64,000 nucleotides of DNA from Apodospora peruviana (taxonomy: Eukaryota > Ascomycota > Sordariomycetes > Sordariales > Lasiosphaeriaceae). Within the stretch, counting starts at the first letter, position 1. Each line of letters begins with the position of its first letter. Below are positions 1 through 10,439 of this stretch, one piece after another. Below the pieces are notes generated by a model, which saw only the letters and a program-made list of their open reading frames with translations, searched no databases and was not told where the DNA came from. The stretch spans positions 1,488,001-1,552,000 of the forward strand of contig JAUEDM010000004.1 in the NCBI GenBank assembly GCA_033439685.1. The letters are read 5' to 3'. A program made the translations under genes and the position numbers.

Positions 1-2849
1 CATGAAGCCTTGTTAATGTTGTCGCACACAGAACATTTGCTATCAAAGTAACCGCTCGCTCCGCCACGACTGGAGGTGCCACGCACCGATGTAATGCATG
101 AGGGGCAATAAACATGGAAGCATTGTGCCATAAATCCGAGGCTGTCCTCTTGGCCTTCCGACTCTAGATCAACCACGTCGCTGGAACCGAGCTTGCGGTT
201 GCACTTGAAGCAATTATCGCTGTTGCCCTCTTGCATTAGATAAAGCATCTCATAGGCCTTGGTCTCCTGCAAGACGGGCTTTTCATCCTCGTCATCGCTG
301 TCAATATCGATCGGTGTGTCGGCTGTCATGCCTTGAAGTTCAGCAAGATCTTCATCGTTCAAGAGATCTTTTCCATGCGCACAAATCAGTCGGAGCTGGA
401 GAATCGATCGCAGAATGTGAATCATCGTTTTGCCGCCTAGAATCCGCTCTTGCCCAATACCTTGGCCGGTGAGAACCTGCACTCGCTCATTGGCAGTCTT
501 GGCAAACCAATCATAGATCCGCTGCTCATCTTCAGTAAACTTTAGCCTGACGATGTCGTCGGTCCGCTGCGGAAGATTGATCTTGTCCTTGAGTCGTCGC
601 AACGTTATTGTATCGACCAAGACTCGAAGTTTGGGCACGATCTCGGGATCAGCGTTCTTGAAAGGCGTAATTATATACTGCATAAACTTGGCTTTCTCGT
701 CAAACGGTTTGATCCGCAGGAATGCGAGGAGAGATGCGAGGTCCTCAAGCTTGTTCTGGACTGGCGTTCCGGTGACGGCCCAGCGACGACTCGCCTGGAG
801 CCGACATATTGACTTGAAAGCCAGAGTGTTCTGCTCTCGAATCATGTGGGCTTCATCAAGAACGATGCGAAACCAACCGATCTCCTCCAGAGGGTACACC
901 CCCCTCTTTTTCTTGGCCCGCGAATTCAACTCGCTCGATACAGAGCCGTAGGTTGTTATAACCAAATCATACTGGGAAAGTTGAACCACATCCTTGACCC
1001 GATTTGGGCCGTGGTAGATGTGGTAGGATATGGTCCCCGGCTTGATGTGCTGCTTCATCTGCTCCTCCCAGTTTGTAACAGTGCTCAGGGGACAAATCAG
1101 GAGTGTAGCCTTTCCGTTTTGACGAAGCTCGGTCAACCCAACACTCTGAGGCTTTGGGACTTCAAAGTGCTTAGAAGCATGGGACGGCTTCCTTTCCGGC
1201 GCCTTTGGCTGCACAGGGTCGTTTCTCGACCATGCCACAGCATCGTCCAGCGTCGTCACCACCAAGGAAAGAACGCTAAGGGTCTTGCCCAGCCCCATCA
1301 TGTCAGCAAGAATGCCACCGAGGGCTGGTGGGGGACGCTCCCTCTGTGACTGATTCGTGACGACATTATAGTATAGATCGGCGCCATTGCGGTCCTTCCT
1401 GCGCTGCCATGTAGAGCTGATCATGCCATCGCTAGCATCGGGGATTTTGTCCTCCTCTCGATGCATCATGAAATACAGTGCTTGTCGCTGATGCTTGAGC
1501 AGTTCCGTCAATACTCGGCCATCAGGGTGCATTTCTGGAAGGTCATCGGACTTCGGGAGAGAATCAAATACGCCAAGCACCTCAGAGCGAATCTCTTCGA
1601 CTGTTCGAACGGTAGCTGGAGGCGCATGATAAGAGCTGCTTGCATCCGCAATAGGTGTAAAGCGAGCAGGCGGGGGAAGTCTGTTTTCCCTGGCGTGGGG
1701 ATTGACCACCTTTACGCCCGCATCAACTCTCGGCGGACTGAGGAGATTCAGCTTAAACCTGGTGAGATGTTTTCCGACGCTAAGAGCAAATTTCCGTGGG
1801 CCATAAATCATCATCTCGAATTTGTGGATGCGTGAGATCGATTGGCCAACCTGCTCACCATCAACTTTGCGTCTCATTGGAATCCTGCAATCAGTGCGAA
1901 TCTGTAACATAGCGTGATCCAGGAGTGGCGCAAGGCCGGCTGCTGTCCTAGAATCAACTGTTCCAAAGACCTGTCGCGTATGATCGTAAACGAATATCTT
2001 GGAGGTCGGGTCGTCGACTCTGCGCCGTAGTACCACCTTCACCTGCGGCCAGTAGCCTTCACCTCCTATGGGAAGCATCCCTGGCTTCGGGGCGGGGACC
2101 TTGTGACAGTTAATCGAAGCACCCTCTATCATCCCGAAGCAGACTTCCTCATCCTTGAGCGACTCTGCGGCTGGCTTCTGGAGAGAGCTGGCATCCGAGT
2201 CGCCTTCTGTCAAGTCGACCGTCTCCTGGGCCTTTGGCGGAGGGGGCTTTGACATGGGATCAACCCGAAGATGCCTCAGGTAATCCCCAAGCACGCCACT
2301 ACCGGTGCCCCGGAAACCGCTGTCCAGCATTTGTACGTCATCTTCGTTCTGTGTCTTCCTCCGTTTTGGCTGGGGCGCAGCGATCCGGTCCTGGACATTG
2401 TTCAGTAGCTCAATCCGCTGACCAAAGCCATTTTGAAAGATGGGCATAGTTGGGGGATTGTGATGCGCAGTAGAAGGAAGGCCGGTGAAGTCAGTCGATA
2501 TGGGATCGCTGGGGTTGGAGAACTGGAACGACAGGTCGGTCGAAAAGGGCGTGCTGCGTATGGCAGGACCGAGGTTGGCTGCAGCCGACTGTGGTCTCGG
2601 AGGCGAGCCAGAAGTACCCCTGGGGTTCAGAAGCACCGTCGGATCCCACGACATTGAGTCGACCTGGATGGGCAGAGTATTGTGACGTCTCTGACCTAGA
2701 TGCAAGTCAGCAACCGGCTTTAGAGTCGATATTCAGGTTGACCCGATGGCAAGTGCGCTGATCAGAGCTGCAGAGTGCCGATAGCTGAGAAGAGGGTGAT
2801 CAGAGCAAAGCGATAAGTGCTCACCGTCCGTTTGGTTGCCCGAGGCCAT
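1..2849 (-). CDS. SNF2-family ATPase with RING finger (RAD5/HLTF-like), 3' part missing
   Basis: Seen: the first exon is 2849-2825 (ATG, 25 nt), the intron is 2824-2696 (GTGAGC donor, TAG acceptor), and one uninterrupted frame then runs off the left edge. The N-terminal ~230 residues are acidic/polar and include a stretch resembling a degenerate HIRAN domain (IFVYDHTRQVFGTVDS followed by GLAPLLDHA, near 2030-1920). The helicase motifs are clear: motif I GGILADMMGLGKT (about 1325-1285) and a DEAH box, IVLDEAHMI (about 860-830). A C3HC4-type RING lies between the two RecA lobes (CFKC near 210, CFHVYCPSC near 110, CSVCD near 20), which is the family architecture of Rad5/HLTF. Known of the family: DNA-dependent ATPases and E3 ubiquitin ligases in error-free post-replication repair and fork remodelling. 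The second helicase lobe lies outside the window. It could instead be one of the fungal SMARCA3-like paralogues rather than the RAD5 orthologue. Confidence 0.88.
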
Positions 2850-4827
2850 TGCTTCAATATGTCACTCCCACGTACAAGCCTGCAGGCAACGAGCAGACTA
2901 TTTCCGGTGGGAATGATGGGAGGAGATGCGGCATAACACGCGCAACGACGTTTGAATATTTGCAGAGGCAGGTGACTGGATTGAACGAGTCAAGGCGCTC
3001 GTCGGGATGCAAAGCGTAATCGGGAGGTGGTTGCGCTATCGCGCGCGCTGGCTTCCCAGGATCAGGTCGGTACGGGGGAGGTGCGGCCGAGGAAGTGCGC
3101 ACGATCCAGAGGCAGGAGGGGTAGTGCTATTATCGAGATCTGTAAAGAGAATTCCGCAAGCGCGGAGAAGAGGAAGCGAAGAAGCGTCTCTGTCTCTATC
3201 TTCTAATCTTCTCTGTCGTCAAGCAAGGACTGGCAGGCTGTGGTAGAGATAAAGATAGGTATGCGATCCCCTGGGCTTTAAATTTTGAAGGGGCTCAGTG
3301 CTGATCAGCTCAGACGGGATCAGTGCATTCTGAGCAAAGGCAGGAAGGCTGAGGATGGTGAATAGGAGAGTACTGCGTAACAGCGAACTGGAGTCTGAAG
3401 TCTGAAGGTCTAGAGTCTGTCTGGAAGTCGGAGATAGCGATTTGGCGTACCAAAGGTACCCTTGTTCGCCTTCGCCGTATCGAGGCTGCGGCGTCACTTT
3501 TTGGAGGCCGAAAGCTTTATCGCAAACCGGTTGGCGGCGATAGGCGCGTGACCCTGCACAGACTGCAGGCGACGCAACGGCACGTGCCACCAGGTAATCT
3601 ATGCCGGAGAATGGGGTCAATCAACGGGGCCGGGGGTCTTCTTTAGCGCGCTCTTGAACAAAAATATCCCTGCTAACCCTGCAAATCCTGCAACGCACCC
3701 TGCAAACGGCCCCGTGTGCAGCAGCGGGCAGCGCTGTCCTGATCAGCCGCCCCCGCCGCCAGAAGCCAAGCCCGGCGCCGTACCCGTTACCGAGCGTTTC
3801 CGGACCCTGCCTGGACGACCTCCACCTCTTTCAAGTCACATGAACGACTTGAAAATCTGACCCCTCAACACCAGTCCAGCAATTACGCAGCAGCACTGAG
3901 TAGACAGCCTACCTACCTACAAGTAATGGTGCAGGTCAGCACGGTACCGGTAATCCGTATATGAAGCTGCTCTAAGAAAAACGGATAAAGCATCTAAAAC
4001 GTGATCTGCTCTGAGCAGAGCCTCTAAACAGAGGCCTTTTCTTCTTTCCTTTCTTCAGACCCCCTGATCAGACGACTTTTTCACCCGTACTTTCCCAGGC
4101 TGATTAGACGCCTTTCTCTTCTCCTTTCTTAAGACCATTAATCAGATCCAAACACTTTTAGTGTTAACACGCTAATTTATCATTCGATTAATCGCCTCTT
4201 TCCTACTTGTAGTTAAGGAGTCTTGGATAATCGGAGAGGTGTAGCTGATCAGAGAACTGTACCTGATCAGAGAGATGTATTGACCAGAGCAAGTTCGCTA
4301 CCGGTATTTTGATCTGCCACAAGGAACTCGACCTGTCCCAGGGCGGCCTGGCGCCAAGTATTTGCACCAGGGGATGAGCTGTCGCTATTTGTAACGGTCG
4401 GAGGGAGGGGTCCTGTTCTAGTAGGTATTGGCGCCCATTCTTGAGGTTTAGGTTATGGAGTTGTACTAACCGAGATCATGTGCGCTGACAATGATGTGCC
4501 TTCTTTGAATCGTCAGGACGCAGGATGGATATTAAGGGGTCGTGTTTGTGACATATCATTCTCCTCGGCACAAAGCGGTAAGTGTCCAACGCTCCGTCTC
4601 ATTGACCAGGTATCGCGAACCGATCCCCGTCATACTTGCTCGAGAATCTGGAATCATCATGAAATGAGTGAAGAAGCCGAGCCCTCAACCGTAGTCAGTT
4701 TATACGAGACGAGTTTTCTTTCTTTCTTTTGCGTCATCTCCGCCCTTGAGCAGATACCAAGACCAACTATCATCCCTCTCCCGAAGCTACGGAACAAGCA
4801 GGTGAACGAGGAGCAGCAGTGACTCTG
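2850..4827. other. intergenic, with CTGATCAG palindromes and a pyrimidine-rich repeat
   Basis: No convincing gene. Short ORFs on both strands have no recognisable motifs. The stretch holds the 5' flank of the SNF2 gene, five of the six CTGATCAG palindromes listed under findings (2758 lies just inside the SNF2 intron), and an imperfect pyrimidine-rich repeat (4035-4072 and 4111-4145). An AT-richer patch covers about 3950-4300. An ORF starting with ATG at 4478 (+, 114 aa) has no recognisable feature. Confidence 0.5.
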
Positions 4828-5343
4828 CTAGTGCTTCTGGTTCCCATGGTTTGGCACGTCTTCATCAACAACCATCATCTCTGAGCAAAGTGGGGTTTTG
4901 GCGTCGGCAATGGAGATCGCGTGCCGGTCTCTATGGTTGCGGCTTCTGGTTCTCGTTCTTTGTCGACGGCGTTGACGGCAGCCGGTTGGTGTCTGTGGGT
5001 TTGACGAGCGAGATCGAGACGGGCTCTGACTCCGTTGGCGGTTCACGTGGAAGAATGGGAGGACGCGCTTCTTGGACGGCGAGAACAAGTTGTCGGCGAC
5101 GCTCTGGGACCGACTGCGAGACGGGAATCTGGATAGAGGTACCACTGAAGTCGACCGATGTCGGCGCCGCCCTCGGAGAGTGGCAGACTCGCCCGAGGGT
5201 ATCTGTTTCTCAGAAACCATTACACTGAAGTCATTTCTCCGGAGTCTGCTTCGTCCCCGTTGGATATCTGATTCGAGTGAGAGGATGGAAGTGGTCGTAG
5301 CGGGATCTTCCACTTTCAGGCCGGCCCCGTTCTTGGAATTCAT
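4828..5343 (-). CDS. hypothetical SR-rich protein, 171 aa
   Basis: Not recognised. The ATG at 5343 opens 171 residues rich in Arg and Ser, with RS-like runs (SRFPSRSRSQS and QRSQSPSRSRSS near the middle, then RQRTRTRSRNHRDR) and an acidic C-terminus. The composition resembles RS-rich tails of splicing-related proteins, but there is no RNA-binding domain. RS-rich frames also arise by chance in GC-rich DNA, and the antisense frame is open over much of the same stretch, so this may not be a gene. No intron or extension into a larger product was found. Confidence 0.3.
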   Translation of the reverse strand: MNSKNGAGLKVEDPATTTSILSLESDIQRGRSRLRRNDFSVMVSEKQIPSGESATLRGRRRHRSTSVVPLSRFPSRSRSQSVADNLFSPSKKRVLPFFHVNRQRSQSPSRSRSSNPQTPTGCRQRRRQRTRTRSRNHRDRHAISIADAKTPLCSEMMVVDEDVPNHGNQKH

Positions 5344-6163
5344 CACGTTGAGACTGTTGCGGCAAGGATGCTGGTGACCGGGCTGGGAGAATGATATTGA
5401 TATTGTGCTCGGTAGAGGAAAGACAAATGACGATCCTATTGGGTAAGGGGACTTGATCAGATCTTATAGAGTAACGGCATGAAGACCCATTGACCGGCTG
5501 GGCGCTGGAATTAGCATGTTCGAGCGGGACTGCCCGGAGCTTTCATGTAAAAAGGTTTGGCAAAGGCTTATTGTGTGACGTCGTCGCCTTGTGCACTGCG
5601 AGCCAGGCTCCTGTGAGACCCAAAATGATACGACATGGGCTCAAGGCAGTTGATGGGCCGCAGGTATGGTAGCGCGCATTGAACCCTCCGAACGATCACC
5701 CCACGAATGGCCCGTTGCTGGTCGACGGAGATCTCAAGACCTCGTCTGATCTTCTTGCCTCAAGCCTTATCCTTCCTTTTTCCTTCACCCATAACTGCAA
5801 AAGGCTGCTGGCAGGGTAACTTCCTAGTTCCGTGGTTTGTGAGCCCTGGCAGGTGTCTCAAAACTCGAGTCAATTGTCTAGGAAGGAAAATGGTCAGTTA
5901 TGACTGTTGGCTTCTTTAGTGTGAGCATCCTAAGCAAGTATACCCTCTAGTAGAGGAGAGAATGAGCATACCAACCATGGAGAATAATGTGTCCTACCTC
6001 CACAAACATATGATGTACACTATATGCACACTGGAACTCCTCTACCCGGGCACCAGATGCACCTGGCCATACGATATCTAACCACAATAGGTGGTAGTAA
6101 ACAGTTTAATACAGAGTGTTAAGGGGAGGAGGATTTCTCCATAGCTTGAACGACGTTCCGGAG
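5344..6163. other. intergenic, nothing recognised
   Basis: Only short ORFs without motifs. The last few hundred bases next to 6163 are probably the 3' untranslated region and terminator of the AIM41 gene. Confidence 0.5.
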
Positions 6164-6769
6164 CTATACCGCCACCTCTTTGGCGATCTTAGCTAGCGTT
6201 GCCTTTTCGAAATATTTCCCTTCCAGCGGCCCGCCAGGCGCAAGAAGCCGCTTCATCAACTCTCCAACATTGACATTGGCGCCATCAGCCACGATATCCA
6301 CCTTCGACTGGGTGGCCATCTCCCGCAGCGCCGCCTCGTCGACACTCGTTATCCCGCTCTCCGACACATATTCTAGCAGTACTTTGATCTGCGCGTCCTC
6401 CTTCTCGACAAGATCTTCCCGACCGGCGTTCCGGAACCCGTCGACCGCCTCCTGGGAGGCGCGCGCCGTCTTGCGAAGCAGAGCGACGAGCTGGGCGTCT
6501 GTTTTGATCGGTGAAGCGGTCTTGCTGGCGTTGAGGGTTGCAGCGAGGATAGCGCGCAAGACGGCTAGACGGGTCGCGTCTTTGGCTCGCATAGCTGCCT
6601 TAAGATCGCCCTTCATCTTGGCGAGGAGTGGAGGCGGTGCCGGCTCGGAGGAGTACGCTCGCCACTGGGAACGCAACTGGAGACTGCATGTTCTTTCCTG
6701 TGTTCGTCGTAGAGGGCTCGGCCTGCTAAAGAGACGTTGGAAGACGGAGGTTGGGAGTTTTGTTGCCAT
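6164..6769 (-). CDS. AIM41: AIM41, mitochondrial GatB/YqeY-domain protein
   Basis: A single-exon gene of 201 aa. The first ~40 residues are Arg/Ser-rich with almost no acidic residues, a typical mitochondrial presequence ending near RAYSSEP. The rest is a complete YqeY domain: LLAKMKGDLKAAMRAKD at the start, then TRLAVLRAILAA, a helical bundle, the segment ALREMATQSK, and the C-terminal GELMKRLLAPGGPLEGK. Known of the family: YqeY is related to the tRNA-binding C-terminal domain of GatB, the amidotransferase subunit; yeast Aim41 is mitochondrial and its loss affects mitochondrial inheritance, but its biochemical role is not settled. Length is close to the yeast protein (~185 aa). The neighbours suggest no shared pathway. 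Confidence 0.92.
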   Translation of the reverse strand: MATKLPTSVFQRLFSRPSPLRRTQERTCSLQLRSQWRAYSSEPAPPPLLAKMKGDLKAAMRAKDATRLAVLRAILAATLNASKTASPIKTDAQLVALLRKTARASQEAVDGFRNAGREDLVEKEDAQIKVLLEYVSESGITSVDEAALREMATQSKVDIVADGANVNVGELMKRLLAPGGPLEGKYFEKATLAKIAKEVAV

Positions 6770-8606
6770 TTTTCTTTGTGTCTTGTTAGGCGGGACTTGT
6801 ATGTCGGTTCTTGAAAGCTATGTCGAAGATAGTTGGTGGTTGGATTTGACAGCCGACTCCTGTTGCTGTTTTTTTAGGAATTTTGTTTCGAGCTGACCAA
6901 AGCGATTGTCCAGTCAAAATGCAGGCTGACCTGAGACGGGAACCTTTGCTAGAAGCTTTCCGAATCACCTAAAATTCCATGCAGCTTCCTGTGAACCCAC
7001 TGCCAGCTGAGGCGCAGCGGACCGTCCCGGCCTGCCAGTAACTTCAAGTCGTGACTCAGGGTTAGGGTCGCCGGCCTGATTTCAATGCACTTTCAATTGA
7101 AGTGCTGTACGGTTTACTAAGTACTTCCGTACACGCGGGTAGTGAGACCGCGGCGCACTTCCAGCAATCCCCATCTCCGGACCAGCAAAAGATAGGGTTG
7201 GATGAAGTACCTGGTATCATACGGGGCCGGCATGGGCTGATCCCCAAGCGCCGTTAGACCAGTGGGTGGCCAGGGGCCATCAGACTCTGGGGACGACTGT
7301 CAGAAGTGGACTGGTCGACTGCTGGTCAAGGTAATTTGGTATTTAATATTCACCTACGAATCAGTGTTCGTGGCGAGCTGCCAATATGACGCTGCTTGGC
7401 TCGAAGGGGATCAATATCACGTCGGCTGCTTCAACTCCATGTAACATTTGCACATTAAGCAGGCCTTTCCCAGTTGCCCTGATCAAGAAAGGAATAGGTA
7501 TAGGTAGGTACGGGCACGTACATAAGAGCAATCAGGAGTAAGGTCAGTCAAATCAGTCAGGTGGGAACTGTGGGAAGAGGAGAAACAACATACTGGACTT
7601 GTAGGCAGTACCTTGGGTGGGAATTTAACAGAATAATTAAAGCGATTTGCACGGATACAAAATATCATATATCAACGAGACCCCCACTAGTGATTACCTG
7701 CTCGCTGCTCGCCGGGGACACACTGCAAACTGCCAGTGATGGCAAGTGGAAGCTGATGGCATTCAAGCACCAGGTTCGGAGAAAACATGGAAGTCGACAG
7801 TCGACAGTCGACAGCCAACCTGGAAGGTCTAACGAGTGAAAATGACCAGATTTCGGGTCCAGATCCCCGGTTCCTTCCCTTCTTGGCAGGCCGGCAACCC
7901 GACGGTCCCGACCCGTGGACATCAGGATTGGGCAGCGAAGGCGGGATGTTGGTCGCTACTTCCTTGGACCCCAGAGTCAAGGCTTAGACCTTGAACCTCG
8001 ACCTCACCTTCCACACTCATAAATTTCAGATAATCTGGAAGGAGACGTTAGGTGGCTACCTAGGTACCTAGGTACCTTAAGGTAAGGCAGGCGTTCCCAT
8101 GTCCATTCGGCCAACTCACCCACAGCCAAAGGATGAACCACCAACCGTCCAACACGCAGACCATCTGGGTTTTCGTCAGGTGTATCCCGATTCTCAATAC
8201 CTTTGATCAGTCAACCGATGTCCAATGTGCCATGTACCACGGGAGCCATGCACATCCGACAGGGACAACATTGATTGCCTGACAGTACCCAGACCCGAGC
8301 CAACAACAACCGGCGGGGGAATCCAACTTGAGATGAAATATTGTCGGGACCAGCAGCCCCAACAGAACACTCCCTGAAGAACCCCATTGACAGGCAACTA
8401 ATCACCATCGCCAGGAGCTGCCCGTCGGAAGAAATGTCTATTATCGTCATCGTCGTCGTCATCGTCATCGTCGTCGTCATCGTTGTCGTCGTCCTCACCG
8501 TCAACACGAAACATTATTCAAGACCCGTGCAAAACACCGGAAAAGGCCACCTCGCCATGCACCCGCCAAAATCTCAGAAAATGCCTCCTTTGCGAGTCCC
8601 AGACCA
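6770..8606. other. intergenic, with a TCG/TCA microsatellite
   Basis: No supported gene. It holds the 5' flank of AIM41, a GGTAGGTA tract near 7500, a CTACCTAGGTACC tract near 8053, a short GTCGAC tandem (7794-7816), and a TCG/TCA trinucleotide tract (8443-8494) that would fall in the 3' untranslated region of the methyltransferase gene ending at 8607. The overlapping small ORFs at 7560-8000 lack motifs. Confidence 0.5.
8443..8494. repeat. TCG/TCA trinucleotide microsatellite
   Basis: About 17 consecutive triplets that are almost all TCG or TCA (one TTG). It lies ~110 bp beyond the methyltransferase stop codon. No coding sequence covers it with any confidence. Confidence 0.8.
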
Positions 8607-10439
8607 TTAGTGCCTTGCTCGCTTGCGGGAGTCGCCATATCTCCCGCCTTTCGATGAGGAGTGACGGCTCTTGTCGCTATCGCTATGACGCTGTTGCCTG
8701 CTGCCGCCAGGTTTCCGCCCAATACATACGTAGCTAGGTAGCATGCTGTCAGCACTGTCTTCGGATTCGACAAACAATGCCATGCGCCCAGGAGGCCTAC
8801 TCACACCGGGAAGTATGCCTGTAACAAAGATCGTCAGCACCCGTCCTGAATACGGCCGGCAGTCGGAAGGGGTTTGTTTGCCAGGGTGGGCAAAATCCGG
8901 GAAAAAGCACCAGCAAAATATGCTGAAATGTGATTCTATACCTTGAAACCTGGGTTATCGGCCTCAACTCGGGCCTGCGCGACGAGGAGCTGGACATCCG
9001 CGAGTGTCATTCTGCGCACCCGCAATCAGTATTCGCACCAGTCCGACACTGTCATCCCGACTGTTCCTCTGCTTACCCAAGCGCCTGTGTAAAGGGAAAC
9101 ACAGCGAGGGAAGAAAGAAGTCGGTGGACATTCGCTTGATTTGCCGCTCCGATGGCGCTGTCTCGCGGATCTGCAGGGTCGCTTAGATATGGAGCCTATT
9201 CAGGGCTGTTGTGGTTTCGGTATTTACCATTCGACCAACCGCTCAGGGGCAATGTCAATAACCGTGACTCGACCTCCACGAATCCCGCCTGCGTCATCCA
9301 GTTTTGCAGGCGCAACGGCGCCCTAGGATCTTTGTACGGCTGGATGCTCTGCATGTAATTTTGAGACCATACCTGCAACGCATGGTCTTCACATTCCATT
9401 AGCACTCCCCCACATGTGCTGTTGCCGGTCCAACTTACTCGCGGTCAACGTCCCATTATCCGACTGCGCGTTGAAGTATATCTCCACCATCTGACACCAC
9501 CCCCCAGGCCGAAGAACTCGAAGAATGTCGGCCATATAGTTCATCCACCTATTCGCATGGATACCGCCTGACATCATCCTGCTGTGCACCAAATCGAAAT
9601 AATTCGACGGAAACGTTGACCTGGTAGCCGGTCAGCTCTTCCGAGGCGCCGCCGTCAAGGAGTCGGGCGCTCTCACGGGCTGTTTAGATCGTCGACTTGA
9701 AGATCTAGATTGGTGGGAAGGTCGAGCGGCATTGGGTATGGGTAAATATCGAGCCCAATCACCTAGATCGTCCGGCATCAGTACATTAGTTTTGAAGAAG
9801 GAAAACATGGCAGGTCTGAAGATGGTGACCGTTTTGAGTCATCTATCCTGATGTCTGAGCTTGTGGAAACTCAACAGACCCACATTCGACCATGAATTGT
9901 CTTCAATTGCTTGTTGACAGCTTTGGCAAATATGAACATGACAGCCGGGGGACCTGGGGAGGTTCATCGACTGGATTGGTGGAGAAAAAAGAGGTCATCA
10001 AGCGAAAACTCCTACATACCTCACACTCTGGAAACTGCTCTGCTACTTCTGTAGCCCATGAGCCAGATCCGTAACCGCAATCTAGGATTCTCCGCGGCCG
10101 CGGAATGGGAGGGAACAACAACCTGTTATCGAACATCATGTTGAAGATGCCGTGCATATACTGGAGGCGCTCGACTTCATCCTGAGACGATGGCACAGAA
10201 GTATCACCAGGTCAGATACAGATTGGGCAAACCGACAGGCACTGACTTACATCGTCCACAGGAGCAAAGTAGACACCATTGTCAACCGCATAGTGTTGGA
10301 ACTCCCTATTGTGGAGTACGAACACCTCGCGGTACGTGTTGTCAACTGGTATGGTTTGGAGGTCGCTATATTCGGCTTAGTGATATGATGCTTGGGTGTC
10401 TTTTTGTGGCCTAACGGGTTCCAAATACCTTTCGTCCAT
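8607..10439 (-). CDS. UMTA/LaeA-like SAM-dependent methyltransferase, multi-exon, uncertain 5' end
   Basis: Spliced by hand from consensus introns: exons 10376-10251, 10181-10020, 9762-9677, 9620-9439, 9386-9228, 9170-9077, 9011-8942, 8818-8805 and 8733-8607. All phases agree, giving 339 residues. The Rossmann SAM-binding motif is RILDCGYGSGSWATEVAEQF, followed after an intron by VIGLDIYP. Later family motifs are FDLVHSRMMSGGIHANRW, VLRPGGWCQMVEIYF, RLQNWMTQAGFVEVESRL and the C-terminal PVYVCIGRKP. Known of the family: fungal UMTA/TAM-domain methyltransferases related to LaeA, often tied to secondary metabolism; substrates are mostly unknown. The tail after GRKP is Ser/Arg/Lys-rich and may be nuclear. 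Odd points: the eighth listed exon is only 14 nt; and the only nearby ATG (10439) is followed in frame, 20 codons later, by TAA (10379-10377) just before the recognisable sequence. The first exon is therefore unresolved, or the gene is broken there. Confidence 0.8.
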
